Positions 1 to 8,324 of a stretch of 64,000 bases of DNA are shown one piece after another. This DNA comes from an uncultured Bacteriovorax sp. (GTDB lineage Bacteria; Bdellovibrionota; Bacteriovoracia; Bacteriovoracales; Bacteriovoracaceae), in assembly GCA_946481315.1 (NCBI GenBank), contig CAMLMH010000001.1, positions 682,001-746,000 of the forward strand, given 5' to 3'. The notes beneath the pieces were generated by a model. It made no database searches, had not been told where the DNA came from, and saw nothing but the letters and a program-made list of their open reading frames with translations. The translations under genes and the position numbers were made by a program. Numbering within the stretch: the first letter of the stretch is position 1; each line of letters opens with the position of its first letter.

Positions 1-147
1 GGTTTGTGGTGATGATTTTTGCGCCTCTTCGAATGAACGAAAAACTCCTCTAAAATAGTTTACATTCTGATGAGTGGAAAACTTTTTTTCAAACAGAGAT
101 TTTCTCAGATCAATGACAACCGGTAGTTCTTTTATAGTTTCTAACAT
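1..147 (-). CDS. 5' end of a minus-strand gene, possibly TIGR04325-type methyltransferase (partial)
   Basis: Forty-nine codons are open from an ATG at 147 down to the window edge. The ATG has a strong AGGAGGG ribosome binding site 8 bases upstream (bases 156-162), which makes this a convincing gene start. The peptide begins MLETIKELPVVIDLRK and contains NYFRGVFRSFEEAQKSSP. That N-terminal block (aromatic, R-G-V/Y, then S-x-EEA) recalls the TIGR04325 methyltransferases, which often sit near polysaccharide genes, but this is from memory of the family. The SAM-binding part lies outside the window. It is divergent from the carbonic anhydrase gene. Confidence 0.7.
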   Translation of the reverse strand, partial: MLETIKELPVVIDLRKSLFEKKFSTHQNVNYFRGVFRSFEEAQKSSPQT

Positions 148-368
148 GTTGGTTTCCCTCCTATTGTTCCAGCGTTCTTCATAACATTAAAATGTCGTTT
201 GTATCTTAAAGAAAATACAATTTTTCCCTTGAATTATTGCACTGTGTGAGGGGATGTGAACCAAATTATGCTATAAAAAGCACCATGACAACGAATCCTC
301 CAATCGAAGAGCTTCAAGCGGGTGCAATCGGCCAACTAGGCTATATGCTGCCGCATGAGAGAAAATTT

Positions 369-995
369 ATGACGATAAGTGAAAAACAAAATTCAATCAT
401 CAATGAATTAAAAGAAGGAAATCAGCGCTTCCTTGCCGGATCCACCATACATTCTAATGATTCATCATTGCTTAAACTAAAAGAATTTGCTCATCATGGG
501 CAGGATCCTAAGGCCATTGTACTTTGCTGTTCTGATTCTCGTGCGCCGGTGGAATTAATCTTTGATCAGGACATCGGAGATTTGTTTGTTATTCGGGTGG
601 CCGGAAACATTGTTGCACCATCACTCGTGGGAAGTATTGAATTCGCCGCCAATGCTTTTGGATCATCAGTAGTTCTGGTCATGGGGCACACACAATGTGG
701 TGCTATTACCGCGACTTTGAATCATATCGAAAATCCACAGTCCTTCTCGACAGAAAATATTCAGGACATAGTGGGACGTATTAAGCCTTATATTCTCCCA
801 GTTGCGAAATTGCGCCAGATTTCCTTTGAAGAAAGACTTGCCCGAGCAGTTGAGGCCAATGTCCGTGCTTCAGTAAATCAAATCACCCATTCAAGCCGGT
901 TAATCGAGCGATTGGTAGAAGAAGACAAGCTCAAAATTTATGGAGCAGTTCTGGATCTATCAACAGGTGTTGTAAATTTCCTTGAAGAAGATTAA
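369..995 (+). CDS. Beta-class carbonic anhydrase
   Basis: Interconverts CO2 and bicarbonate in the cytoplasm. The zinc and catalytic residues of the beta class are all visible: Cys54, Asp56 and Arg58 in CCSDSRAP, and His107 and Cys110 in GHTQCGA. The chain is 208 residues from the chosen ATG, the usual length. An in-frame ATG at 237 would add 44 residues with no family resemblance, while the ATG at 369 has GAGAG about 7 bases upstream, so the shorter form is preferred. No signal peptide is seen. It stands alone, facing away from the gene at 1-147 and converging on the next one. The family is clear; the physiological role is not visible. Confidence 0.93.
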   Translation: MTISEKQNSIINELKEGNQRFLAGSTIHSNDSSLLKLKEFAHHGQDPKAIVLCCSDSRAPVELIFDQDIGDLFVIRVAGNIVAPSLVGSIEFAANAFGSSVVLVMGHTQCGAITATLNHIENPQSFSTENIQDIVGRIKPYILPVAKLRQISFEERLARAVEANVRASVNQITHSSRLIERLVEEDKLKIYGAVLDLSTGVVNFLEED

Positions 996-1007
996 TCGGA
1001 AAATTCG

Positions 1008-1445
1008 TCAATAATATGTACAGCGGTATTCTTCAATCGGCCATGACTCTTCGGGATCAGCTGGGCGTGGAGCAATGACAGCGCAGTTCAAGTCCTGGGC
1101 TACAATTTTTGATTCACCCGGTACTCTATGATCAATCGGCATCTGGCTATTTAATAAGGCAAGAAATAATTTTGTGCCTTCTCTTTCAATCGTACGACCG
1201 TTCCAGTCTGTAGCCTTACAATTAACAGCAATAGTGGTACTCTCATCCTGATAGTCACTGCCGGATGAGCAGCTCAGTTCTTTCAGGGACACCTGTGCCG
1301 AAAAACCTCCCAGATGTTCATTGAATTCCGGAAAAGTAGAAGCCAGTGCTTCATAAACCCATTGTGGATAAATTATTTCGACACCGATTTCACCGGCGAA
1401 AGATAGTGTTGAAGTGAAAATTAAAAGAGCGATGCATTTTTTCAT
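1008..1445 (-). CDS. Small secreted protein of unknown function
   Basis: The 145-residue product starts MKKCIALLIFTSTLSFAGEIG, a textbook signal peptide with probable cleavage after SFA, so it should reach the periplasm or beyond. The ATG at 1445 has GGAG a few bases upstream. A longer in-frame reading to 1502 would bury the signal peptide and is not favoured. Several cysteines (in LSCSSGS, VNCKAT, LNCAV and YRCTYY) could form disulfides. It lies 53 bases downstream of another secreted protein gene on the same strand and may be cotranscribed. I do not recognise the family. Confidence 0.75.
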   Translation of the reverse strand: MKKCIALLIFTSTLSFAGEIGVEIIYPQWVYEALASTFPEFNEHLGGFSAQVSLKELSCSSGSDYQDESTTIAVNCKATDWNGRTIEREGTKLFLALLNSQMPIDHRVPGESKIVAQDLNCAVIAPRPADPEESWPIEEYRCTYY

Positions 1446-1498
1446 AAGATCTCCACGACAGCCTAATACCTGCAGGCCAGAGCCGTTGTAAAGAATTA

Positions 1499-2680
1499 TC
1501 AAAAGATTTTATAAAGGATACTGGCAATTAAACGCACCTCATTCTTGCGGTTAACAGTGGGGGAGTGATAAACTTCGCTTCCGTAAAACTTCATTCCCGC
1601 ACTCCCGATGAAGGTCCATTTTTGAATAAAATGGACAGTCTCGAACATTAATGCGTAATTGAGCGTGCCGTCAGTTTCATAGACGGGATAGCCGCTTTGC
1701 AATTCCTGAGGTCGAACACCGTAATAGTAATTGACGTATTTTTTATCCCAAAATTGAACAGAAAACTGCGGGCTAAGTTTCCAATGCAGGTCCAGATAAA
1801 ATTCCGGGGCGATGGTTGCCTTAACGTTATAACCTTTATCTTCAAAGAAATCGTTGTAATAAGTCACATCAACAATTCCGTACTTGGCAATACTTCCCAG
1901 AAAAATTCCCCGATTTCTATCGATTAGTCCTGATGTACTGTATGGTTCTCCTTCGGAAACTCCCATGGCCAGAATGCTCAGATCTTTCCAGTAAAAAACC
2001 AGGGAGCCCATTCCGTTTTTGTTAAGGAAAAAAGGGCCATAACGAAAAAAGAAAGCTGGAATGGGCTCTAATACGGGGTCTGTATTTTCAAAATTTTTGG
2101 TATTATTTTTCCGGATATTTGAATGAATGTTCGCTGCAATTCCCAGATTGAATTCATATGAAGACATCTGTCCTCTCAGGGCCCAGGGATAAAGCAGTAA
2201 ATCTGCATCTTCGCCATTTTTAAATCTAAGTTTTTCAACGACTGGAGATAAAAGTATATCGTTATATTCAACATCTATTTCATCAATGTCATATTGTTTT
2301 TTATTCAGATGCAGGACTTTTTTTAACTTACAGTCCGGATCATAGCTGAAGGCAAAGGTGAGATTTCTGGAGCCCTTAAGTGAAAAAAGAATTTTCTCAG
2401 AAGTTATCTCCTGTCTTTCAATTTCCAGGTTGATTTTGCGTTGATAAAAATTCAATTTATCAAGCAAGATGTTACCTTTTTCACCTTGATCAAGATCGGG
2501 AAGCAGCAAGTTTTTAACACCGCTAAATGAGCATTTTTTTGGTGCTTCTACTGCATAGGTTAACCATCCGCCAGTTCCGGATGGTATTTCTAATAATTTC
2601 ACGATCTCGGCTTTTAAAGAAAGCGAGTGGATGAATGTACATAAAAGCGTGTATTTGAAATAATGTAAAATGCGGTTCAT
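1499..2680 (-). CDS. Predicted outer-membrane beta-barrel protein, unknown family
   Basis: A 393-residue protein with an N-terminal signal-like segment (MNRILHYFKYTLLCTFIHSLSLKAE) and a C-terminus ending ILYKIF. A terminal Phe after alternating hydrophobic and polar residues is the classic assembly signal of outer-membrane barrels. The C-terminal half is rich in aromatic, alternating strands (FFFRYGPFFLN, LDLHWKLSPQFSVQFW, YVNYYYGVRP), again barrel-like. It resembles MipA/OmpV or porin-like proteins only in general character. Two TTG codons precede the ATG at 2680. It follows the gene at 2717-3973 by about 36 bases and may share its transcript. Confidence 0.7.
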   Translation of the reverse strand: MNRILHYFKYTLLCTFIHSLSLKAEIVKLLEIPSGTGGWLTYAVEAPKKCSFSGVKNLLLPDLDQGEKGNILLDKLNFYQRKINLEIERQEITSEKILFSLKGSRNLTFAFSYDPDCKLKKVLHLNKKQYDIDEIDVEYNDILLSPVVEKLRFKNGEDADLLLYPWALRGQMSSYEFNLGIAANIHSNIRKNNTKNFENTDPVLEPIPAFFFRYGPFFLNKNGMGSLVFYWKDLSILAMGVSEGEPYSTSGLIDRNRGIFLGSIAKYGIVDVTYYNDFFEDKGYNVKATIAPEFYLDLHWKLSPQFSVQFWDKKYVNYYYGVRPQELQSGYPVYETDGTLNYALMFETVHFIQKWTFIGSAGMKFYGSEVYHSPTVNRKNEVRLIASILYKIF

Positions 2681-2716
2681 CAACAAGAGTGATGCAATCT
2701 CAGATCCTAAATATTT

Positions 2717-3973
2717 TTAAAAAATTGAGAAGCCGCAGCGTTTTTTTATAAACTGATCAAGTCCAGCGTCAGTGGTCAGTTCCGGCTTAATAAGAACATT
2801 TTCTTTTTCTTTGTCATTATGCCAGATATCTTTTGATGGAATCTTACAATCTTTATGCCCCTTCTTTGAAACGGTTGCAATACTGATTGATGGAGCAGTT
2901 GAGCCATCTGATCTTTCGATATCTCCGTAAGGAAGATCGCCTGATTTGTCAGCACGTATTGTTACACCTGGTCCGTTATACTTCACCCGGGCCGGTATGG
3001 CCTTTTTGGTTTTCGGATCCTGTGCCATTTTCTCTTCGGAGAGAACACCACCGATAATTTCTTTTGTTTTTGCATTAAACTGAACTTTTTCTCCATTGGA
3101 GAGGGTAACGTCCAGGACATCACCGGTGCGTTTAACAGATGGTAAAACCGAGCGTGGAAAGAAAAGCATAATACTATACGTAACCCGGCTGGTTCGGTCA
3201 TCCGGAGCATCAGAGATAAGCAACTTCATATCAGAACGGGCACGGTCTTCGAATTCAAATTCAAAAGTACGGTTAATGTAATATTCATTCGTTGGTACAA
3301 TGGCATTTGGTCCATTGTTGGCCAGCTGAATTTTTTCGGGCAGACCTTCACGGTTACAAATATCGTAACCTTCACCTGAAGCGCGGCATACGCTTGACCC
3401 CCCCAGCTTGCGTGGAGTTTCTCTGAATGGTGCCACGGATTCGGTTACGTTATAGTCGGCCTCTGCTATTGTTTTGATGGTAGAAATACAATCCACCGCC
3501 GGTAATTTAATCTCTGTCGAATTTTTTCTGCTGAGATGATTGGATACTTCTTTAGCCGTTTCTATAAGAGCATGTTCATCAGGATCTCTTATGGCCTGGA
3601 TTTTTTCTTTTGTTTGTGCCGAACGCAAATTGACAAGAGGTGCACTTGAGATGGCTTCTTCTCCATTTGTTTTAATTAAGCGAAGTGCTGGGGCTTTGCG
3701 ATTATAGTAAACCCAATAGCTCTGGCCTTTAAAAGGTCCGGAAGCAATCAGCATTTTAATTCCGGCATTTCCGGAAGAAAAATTTTTTACCTCTGCCACT
3801 TTACCTTTTGTTCCTTTGGCCAGAGTCGTTTTTATGTTACGGGTGTAACTTAGAAAATTAGGATGAGTTCGTGCCGCCAAAAATTGGTCAAGTTCGATAT
3901 CATCACCAACTTTAAGGGAGACGAGTAAGAGTGAGGTTAAGATTAGCACTAGTGTTTTTAGTGGGAGTTTCAT
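2717..3973 (-). CDS. Secreted protein of unknown function with N-terminal SH3-like region
   Basis: A 418-residue product with a hydrophobic leader (MKLPLKTLVLILTSLLLVSL). Residues about 30-110 (TLAKGTKGKVAEVKNF, PFKGQSYWVYYN) look like a small barrel of the SH3 type used in periplasmic proteins to sense or bind ligands, but this is a fold impression only. Six or more cysteines in the rest suggest disulfides. The gene is the first of a probable three-gene secreted-protein run (3973 to 1008), each separated by tens of bases. No catalytic motif is visible. Confidence 0.72.
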   Translation of the reverse strand: MKLPLKTLVLILTSLLLVSLKVGDDIELDQFLAARTHPNFLSYTRNIKTTLAKGTKGKVAEVKNFSSGNAGIKMLIASGPFKGQSYWVYYNRKAPALRLIKTNGEEAISSAPLVNLRSAQTKEKIQAIRDPDEHALIETAKEVSNHLSRKNSTEIKLPAVDCISTIKTIAEADYNVTESVAPFRETPRKLGGSSVCRASGEGYDICNREGLPEKIQLANNGPNAIVPTNEYYINRTFEFEFEDRARSDMKLLISDAPDDRTSRVTYSIMLFFPRSVLPSVKRTGDVLDVTLSNGEKVQFNAKTKEIIGGVLSEEKMAQDPKTKKAIPARVKYNGPGVTIRADKSGDLPYGDIERSDGSTAPSISIATVSKKGHKDCKIPSKDIWHNDKEKENVLIKPELTTDAGLDQFIKKRCGFSIF

Positions 3974-4060
3974 ATCTCATTAGTATACCACTAAAGCTAA
4001 ATCATTTTTAACGAGAGAAGATTAAACCGGAAGAATTTTGTCAATTATTAATGAAATCAA

Positions 4061-4085
4061 TAAAAAGGCCCTCAAATGAGGACCT
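4061..4085 (-). terminator. Rho-independent terminator of the 4100-4624 gene
   Basis: On the minus strand, AGGTCCTCA and TGAGGGCCT form an 8-9 bp stem with one T-G pair and a minimal loop, followed directly by TTTTTAT. It starts about 15 bases past the stop codon of the minus-strand membrane protein. Confidence 0.8.
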
Positions 4086-4099
4086 GTCGGGACAATTTC

Positions 4100-4624
4100 T
4101 TAATGGTGGTGACCGAAATGGATTGGCGATTTAAAATGTCTTTTAGCTTGAGCATGTCCCATATCCGCTCGGTCCATTCTCGTATCTCTTTCTTTGTAGG
4201 AGTCAGGGACCATTGCAGTAAGTCTGAAACCGTAGTATCCGGCAATAACCGCTACGAATGCGTAGAAAACAACGTTCGCGCCCCATAGAGGCCAGTAACC
4301 AAATAACGTATTGGTTTGTTCAAAAAGACCCATAATGGTTAACACGGCCATAACAATCATCACCATTCGGGAGTAATGAATGGACATTGGTAAACTTTTA
4401 TATTTCCAGTTTGCCGCTGCAATACCCATTACACCAAAAGCAATAAGAGCAATTTTGTTAGTGATGTTCATTGGAATTTGACCGAGGAAATAACCATAAC
4501 TGGCTTCAAGGTTCAGACGGGGTAAATCTCCTGCAGTTGTATACAAGTTTGGCACAAGTGCAGCAGCCCCTACAATAATCATCAGAATCCCACCATAGAG
4601 AGCAAATTTTCTTGGATCAGACAT
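4100..4624 (-). CDS. Four-helix integral membrane protein, unknown function
   Basis: The 174-residue product shows four hydrophobic segments (about residues 9-27, 53-71, 84-102 and 112-132), so it is an inner-membrane protein. The C-terminal tail is polar and rich in His (HAQAKRHFKSPIHFGHHH), possibly metal-binding but untested. The ATG at 4624 has GGGAGG about 6 bases upstream. It is a single-gene unit with its own terminator at 4061-4085. No family was recognised. Confidence 0.78.
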   Translation of the reverse strand: MSDPRKFALYGGILMIIVGAAALVPNLYTTAGDLPRLNLEASYGYFLGQIPMNITNKIALIAFGVMGIAAANWKYKSLPMSIHYSRMVMIVMAVLTIMGLFEQTNTLFGYWPLWGANVVFYAFVAVIAGYYGFRLTAMVPDSYKERDTRMDRADMGHAQAKRHFKSPIHFGHHH

Positions 4625-4739
4625 ATGTACCTCCCTGGAGTTAACTCTTCATATAATTAAGTTGCAAAGTGCGCTCCACATCGAAATGACAAACTAATTC
4701 GATCATATGTAATGGCATTCATTATGCTCTTATCTGAAT

Positions 4740-5345
4740 ATGAGACTGTATATTGCTCTGGATTTATCGCACTTAAAAATTGATCAGAAGGTTTTTTCAA
4801 AACTCAAAACCTCTCTGGGGAAGAAAAAATGGATCTATAAATTCCTGCCATTTGATCAGTTAGAAATGCCCTTGTTCGCTCTTAAAGAAATGGGGCGTGA
4901 TCGTTTACAGGATTGTATCTCCAGACTGCACAACCATAATTTGAATCATGAACCTTTAGTTTTGAAACTCAGTGGGGTCTGGGCCTATCCCCATCAGACT
5001 GAAGCCCGTCTTTTATGGATAGGAACTCAGCAAACCCGAGAACTCGTAACGTTTATCGACCATCTGAAAGAATTTTTGGCAGATTTTCTCTCCGATGCCG
5101 AGGCTAAAGACGAGCGCCGGGCGATAATACCACTGCTACGCTTTCGTGATTATCATCACGTTGCTGATTTGATCTCACCTTATAAAGGTCATGATTTTGG
5201 CAAAATCCAAGTTGAGACTTTCAAAATTACTGAACTCACATCAGGTGGGGCTTTTCCTCAATCAAAGACCATAGCTTCTTTTTCAATAACTCCTTCTCAA
5301 CTTGTGGAGAAAAAAACGGAGCTACTAAATGAGCACAACAGGTAG
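4740..5345 (+). CDS. 2H-phosphoesterase (LigT/ThpR-like) protein lacking catalytic histidines
   Basis: The 201-residue protein has the length and layout of ThpR/LigT RNA 2',3'-cyclic phosphodiesterases: an opening MRLYIALDL, then LPFDQLEMPLFALKEMG where active enzymes have H-x-T-L, a central LKLSGVWAYPHQTEARLLWIG, and IIPLLRFRDY where the second H-x-T/S should be. Both histidine positions appear replaced (MPLF and PLLR), so the protein is probably not an active phosphodiesterase, though it could still bind RNA or nucleotides. The alignment is by eye. No strong ribosome binding site precedes the ATG. The next gene follows after 6 bases. Confidence 0.6.
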   Translation: MRLYIALDLSHLKIDQKVFSKLKTSLGKKKWIYKFLPFDQLEMPLFALKEMGRDRLQDCISRLHNHNLNHEPLVLKLSGVWAYPHQTEARLLWIGTQQTRELVTFIDHLKEFLADFLSDAEAKDERRAIIPLLRFRDYHHVADLISPYKGHDFGKIQVETFKITELTSGGAFPQSKTIASFSITPSQLVEKKTELLNEHNR

Positions 5346-5351
5346 GGCACT

Positions 5352-5789
5352 ATGAAGCCAAGAAATTTTTATGTCGAAAAAAATGAAATTAAAAGCGGCC
5401 AACAGCATGATACATTAATCGCGGAACTTAACAATTCATTTTGCATTGCCATTTATTGGCCAGCAGAAAACAAAGCCCTGATGGGACATTGTGCTCCCAA
5501 TTTCCCGAAAAACTATAACGAAGACATTAAAGAAATGATTTTTTCTCTTCTCAGAAAGCTTTCTTGTAAGAAAGAACAAAAAAAAGAACTGAAAGTTTAT
5601 CTGGCCTTCGACAAAAAACTATCAGAAGAATTGATAGCCAGTGTATTGAATAATCTCAAAAATGAGCAGCTGGAATTCATGCAACTTGAATCCTTTAAGC
5701 ATGACATCCGCAAAGTTTTCTTCCGATGTCTCGATGGTACAACTTCACTTGAGATTGAGAAAGATGATATAGAAGATTCCAAAAAATAA
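5352..5789 (+). CDS. Unknown 145-residue protein with faint CheD-like N-terminus
   Basis: A cytoplasmic protein with no signal peptide or membrane segment. Residues about 25-50 read TLIAELNNSFCIAIYWPAEN followed by KALMGHCAPNF. The pattern Ser-x-Cys, a strand, and then His about 15 residues later faintly recalls the Cys/His pair of CheD glutamine deamidases, where the spacing is 17. The middle is Lys/Glu rich. It is cotranscribed with the degenerate 2H-phosphoesterase gene 6 bases upstream, and a terminator follows at 5829. The CheD link is weak, and an unrelated orphan is at least as likely. Confidence 0.65.
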   Translation: MKPRNFYVEKNEIKSGQQHDTLIAELNNSFCIAIYWPAENKALMGHCAPNFPKNYNEDIKEMIFSLLRKLSCKKEQKKELKVYLAFDKKLSEELIASVLNNLKNEQLEFMQLESFKHDIRKVFFRCLDGTTSLEIEKDDIEDSKK

Positions 5790-5828
5790 AATCAAAGCTG
5801 AGTGAGGTCCACAACAGATCTAAGACAT

Positions 5829-5866
5829 GCATTGGCAGCTCCTGATGCCAATGCCTATCTTTTTCT
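5829..5866 (+). terminator. Rho-independent terminator after the 4740-5789 pair
   Basis: GCATTGGCA (5829-5837) and TGCCAATGC (5846-5854) form a perfect 9 bp stem with an 8-base loop, followed by CTATCTTTTTCT. It lies 40 bases past the stop at 5789. Confidence 0.72.
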
Positions 5867-5879
5867 CGCCATTATTCTC

Positions 5880-5909
5880 TTGTGGCATTAAGCTTGCTCA
5901 ATGTATAAG
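5880..5909 (+). promoter_or_regulatory. Candidate sigma-70 promoter for the ferredoxin-MBL gene
   Basis: TTGTGG (5880-5885) and TATAAG (5904-5909) are separated by 18 bases, between the upstream terminator and the gene start at 5928. This would give a very short 5' leader containing the GGGAG ribosome binding site. Read by eye only. Confidence 0.4.
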
Positions 5910-5927
5910 AAGTGAGGGAGTGTTGTC

Positions 5928-6788
5928 ATGGCGAAACAAGAACAAAAACATCCGAAATGCGCAGGCGGTTCACTCTATGTTGATACGTCATGTATTGATT
6001 GCGGGACGTGTTTTCACATAGCTCCGCAAATTTTTAAAGAAGATAATCAGACTGAAAAATCCTACAATTGTCGGCAACCTGATTCTTTGTATGAATGGAC
6101 TCAGGTTAAGGAAGCAATCCTGTCTTGCCCCACAAATTCTATAGGTGTGGTCAGTCCACCGGAAAATTTTCGTCTGGCTTCTGTTGAATTGCCCCGACTC
6201 ATTACAGAGCAGATCTACTTTTGCGGTTACACAGCAGAGGCATCTTATGGAGCAACCTCATACTTTATTCGACACCCGGAAGGGAATATTCTGGTAGATT
6301 CACCTCGCTTTAATCAACATCTGGTCAAAAAACTAGAGGAGCTGGGCGGAATTAAATATATGTTTCTGACTCATAAAGATGATGTTGCTGATCACCAGCA
6401 ATTCCACGATCATTTTCATTGTCAGCGTGTAATTCATTCCAATGATGTTGATGCACGAACTGATCATTGTGAAATTATTCTGCATAGTGCAGAAGATCTG
6501 GAACTACTCACGGATGCCCGGGTCATCATGACTCCGGGACATACCCGTGGACACATAGTACTGCTGTACAAAAATAAATACCTTTTTACCGGAGATCATC
6601 TTTTCTATGATCATGAGAATGATCAGATATATGCGTCCCGGGGAGTCAACTGGTACTCATGGGATGAGCAAGTTAAATCAGTTCATAAACTTGCCCATCA
6701 TGATTTTGAATGGATTCTGCCAGGGCATGGAGGATGGGTCCATAAAAGTCCGGAGAAAATGAAAGATTCACTGAACGCCATCGAATAA
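5928..6788 (+). CDS. Ferredoxin / metallo-beta-lactamase fold fusion protein
   Basis: The 286-residue protein joins two domains. Residues 1-80 are a ferredoxin-like 4Fe-4S unit with CIDCGTC followed by CP about 50 residues later (LSCPTNS). Residues about 95-280 form a metallo-beta-lactamase fold with THKDDVADH, PGHTRGH, TGDH and PGHGGW in order, the usual metal ligands, although the first motif is T-H-K-D-D-V-A-D-H rather than H-x-H-x-D-H. Members of this superfamily act as hydrolases or, with redox partners, as oxidoreductases. The fused cluster suggests electron transfer to the metal site, which is inference. The ATG has GGGAG upstream. The stop directly abuts the stop of the convergent gene at 6789. 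Confidence 0.88.
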   Translation: MAKQEQKHPKCAGGSLYVDTSCIDCGTCFHIAPQIFKEDNQTEKSYNCRQPDSLYEWTQVKEAILSCPTNSIGVVSPPENFRLASVELPRLITEQIYFCGYTAEASYGATSYFIRHPEGNILVDSPRFNQHLVKKLEELGGIKYMFLTHKDDVADHQQFHDHFHCQRVIHSNDVDARTDHCEIILHSAEDLELLTDARVIMTPGHTRGHIVLLYKNKYLFTGDHLFYDHENDQIYASRGVNWYSWDEQVKSVHKLAHHDFEWILPGHGGWVHKSPEKMKDSLNAIE

Positions 6789-7208
6789 TTATTCAAATCT
6801 ACATTCTACTTTTTCTTTCCCTCTAAGAGACGGCCCTTGAGAGTAAGTTAGAATACCTTCCGATTTCATTCTGATAATTGTACCGTCGCTGATGTCCACA
6901 GGCGCACTCATAAGCAGATTGAAGTGACCTTTAACTTCATTTTTCCCCGAAAGATGAATAGTTCCGGATTTACCGATATCAAAATTAATATCTAAAAAGA
7001 AAGCAGTGTTCACATATTCGCTTTTTGTTTCAATACGGGTGATAACATAAAGGGTTTGAGAAAATGGTGAGTTTTCACCCATGTAAGGCGTAATACTTTT
7101 CAATTCTACTGTCTTTCCGCGGCAGTTCCAGCTTGCCGCTGAATCAGCATAGGTGTTAAGAGATAAAAACGGTGATACTAAAATAAGTGATAAAAGAAAT
7201 TTTTTCAT
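6789..7208 (-). CDS. Small secreted protein of unknown function
   Basis: A 139-residue product with a clear signal peptide (MKKFLLSLILVSPFLSLNTYADSA, probable cut after TYA) and a strong GGAGG ribosome binding site. The mature part is mostly beta-strand-like and holds two cysteines (NCRG near the start, ECRF at the end) that could pair. Its stop abuts the stop of the ferredoxin-MBL gene. It is divergent from another secreted-protein gene at 7349. No family was recognised. Confidence 0.75.
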   Translation of the reverse strand: MKKFLLSLILVSPFLSLNTYADSAASWNCRGKTVELKSITPYMGENSPFSQTLYVITRIETKSEYVNTAFFLDINFDIGKSGTIHLSGKNEVKGHFNLLMSAPVDISDGTIIRMKSEGILTYSQGPSLRGKEKVECRFE

Positions 7209-7348
7209 TGTGACCTCCAGGCCATGGAGTCTCTACCGTAAACAAGTAAAGAATAAAAGCTGATATGCAAAAATTCCATATTGCTGCGCTGAAGTTGGCT
7301 AACACTTCATTCTGTTCATAAAGTTGCGCTTGAAAACAGGAGGCGTTT

Positions 7349-7831
7349 ATGAAGATAATCTTAAGTTTTGTTTTTTTATTCACTTCTTTCAGTGTACTTG
7401 CCCGCAATGTTCTGTCTTCACCAAGAGGTGAAAATAAAGTTCCGGTAGCGAGAATCGTTGAACTGGTGAAGCTGGTTGATAAATCAGATTTAAAAGTGAA
7501 TATCGCAATCCATGACCTTGGGGGATCAACTGATGTGTCTCCGACTCAGGAATTATTTTTCACGCTTTATGCGAAAGGGGAGATGTTCAGTACTGATGCT
7601 ACTTTTAATCTGGGTAAAATTTACGAATTTAAATCTGCTCGCCGGACGGACGGGGGAGTTTATGAAGTGAAAGTCATGGGAGTTGATGGCCGCAGTGATA
7701 TGCCAGTAGCAAAAACATTAATGATTAATGCTCAGGAAGCAATCATGGACCTAAAGGAAGTCGAATGTGATGATTTTGACTGCGAAGCTTCGACAAATTT
7801 TAAAGCAACAATTCAGGTCACTGAAAAATAA
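7349..7831 (+). CDS. Small secreted protein of unknown function
   Basis: A 160-residue product with signal peptide MKIILSFVFLFTSFSVLAR and a strong AGGAGG ribosome binding site. The mature region looks like a beta-sandwich (VNIAIHDLGGSTDVSPTQELFFTLYAKGE) and ends with an acidic, Cys-containing stretch (ECDDFDCEA). It is a single gene between a divergent secreted-protein gene and the convergent methylglyoxal synthase gene. No family was recognised. Confidence 0.75.
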   Translation: MKIILSFVFLFTSFSVLARNVLSSPRGENKVPVARIVELVKLVDKSDLKVNIAIHDLGGSTDVSPTQELFFTLYAKGEMFSTDATFNLGKIYEFKSARRTDGGVYEVKVMGVDGRSDMPVAKTLMINAQEAIMDLKEVECDDFDCEASTNFKATIQVTEK

Positions 7832-7834
7832 GTC

Positions 7835-8221
7835 TTAGGTTAAAAAATTTTTATGCAGTCCCTTTATGATAAGCTGGGCGGAAGCCGGATTAGTTGCTAA
7901 AGGGACATCATGAACATCGCAAATTCTGAGCAGAGAATAGATGTCCGGTTCATGCGGATGCATCCCCAATGGATCGCGCATAAAAATAACTGCATGACAC
8001 TTACCGGTCGCCACCAAGGCCGATATCTGTGCGTCTCCGCCTAATGGTCCACTCAACATTTTTTTAACTTTCAACCCCGTCAGTTGCAGATGTTTACCGG
8101 TTGTTGAAGTCGCGACCAGATCAAATGAACGAAAAATGGAGATATTATCTTTAACGAAAGCAATCATCTCCGCTTTTTTTCCGTCGTGGGCAATCAATGC
8201 TATCGTTTTTTTCTTTTTCAT
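7835..8221 (-). CDS. mgsA: Methylglyoxal synthase
   Basis: Converts dihydroxyacetone phosphate to methylglyoxal and phosphate, a bypass of lower glycolysis used when sugar phosphates pile up. The 128-residue chain matches the family along its length: His12-Asp13 near the start (IAHDGKK), the phosphate-binding TSTTGKH, catalytic Asp63 in GPLGGDAQI, Asp83 in MRDPLG, and His90 and Asp93 in HPHEPD. The ATG at 8221 is preferred over an in-frame GTG at 8230. It is cytoplasmic and divergent from the cupredoxin-like gene. Function is assigned from the motif set and is secure. Confidence 0.95.
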   Translation of the reverse strand: MKKKKTIALIAHDGKKAEMIAFVKDNISIFRSFDLVATSTTGKHLQLTGLKVKKMLSGPLGGDAQISALVATGKCHAVIFMRDPLGMHPHEPDIYSLLRICDVHDVPLATNPASAQLIIKGLHKNFLT

Positions 8222-8324
8222 GAGTCTCACCGTGCGAAATTTATGATTTAATGTAAAAATATTATGTCACAAAAAATCAACTTTAGCGTATTCTTTTACT
8301 GGACAAACTTTCAAGAGGTAAAAA

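Noticed and set aside
237..368. N-terminal extension of the carbonic anhydrase
   Set aside because: It lacks a ribosome binding site and does not resemble the family, whereas the ATG at 369 has GAGAG at a suitable distance and gives the normal length.
1445..1502. Upstream in-frame start of the 1008-1445 secreted protein
   Set aside because: It would place 19 residues before a well-formed signal peptide.
4723..4740. Leaderless promoter (TATGCT) for the 4740 gene
   Set aside because: No -35 box at suitable spacing could be found, so the match is too weak.
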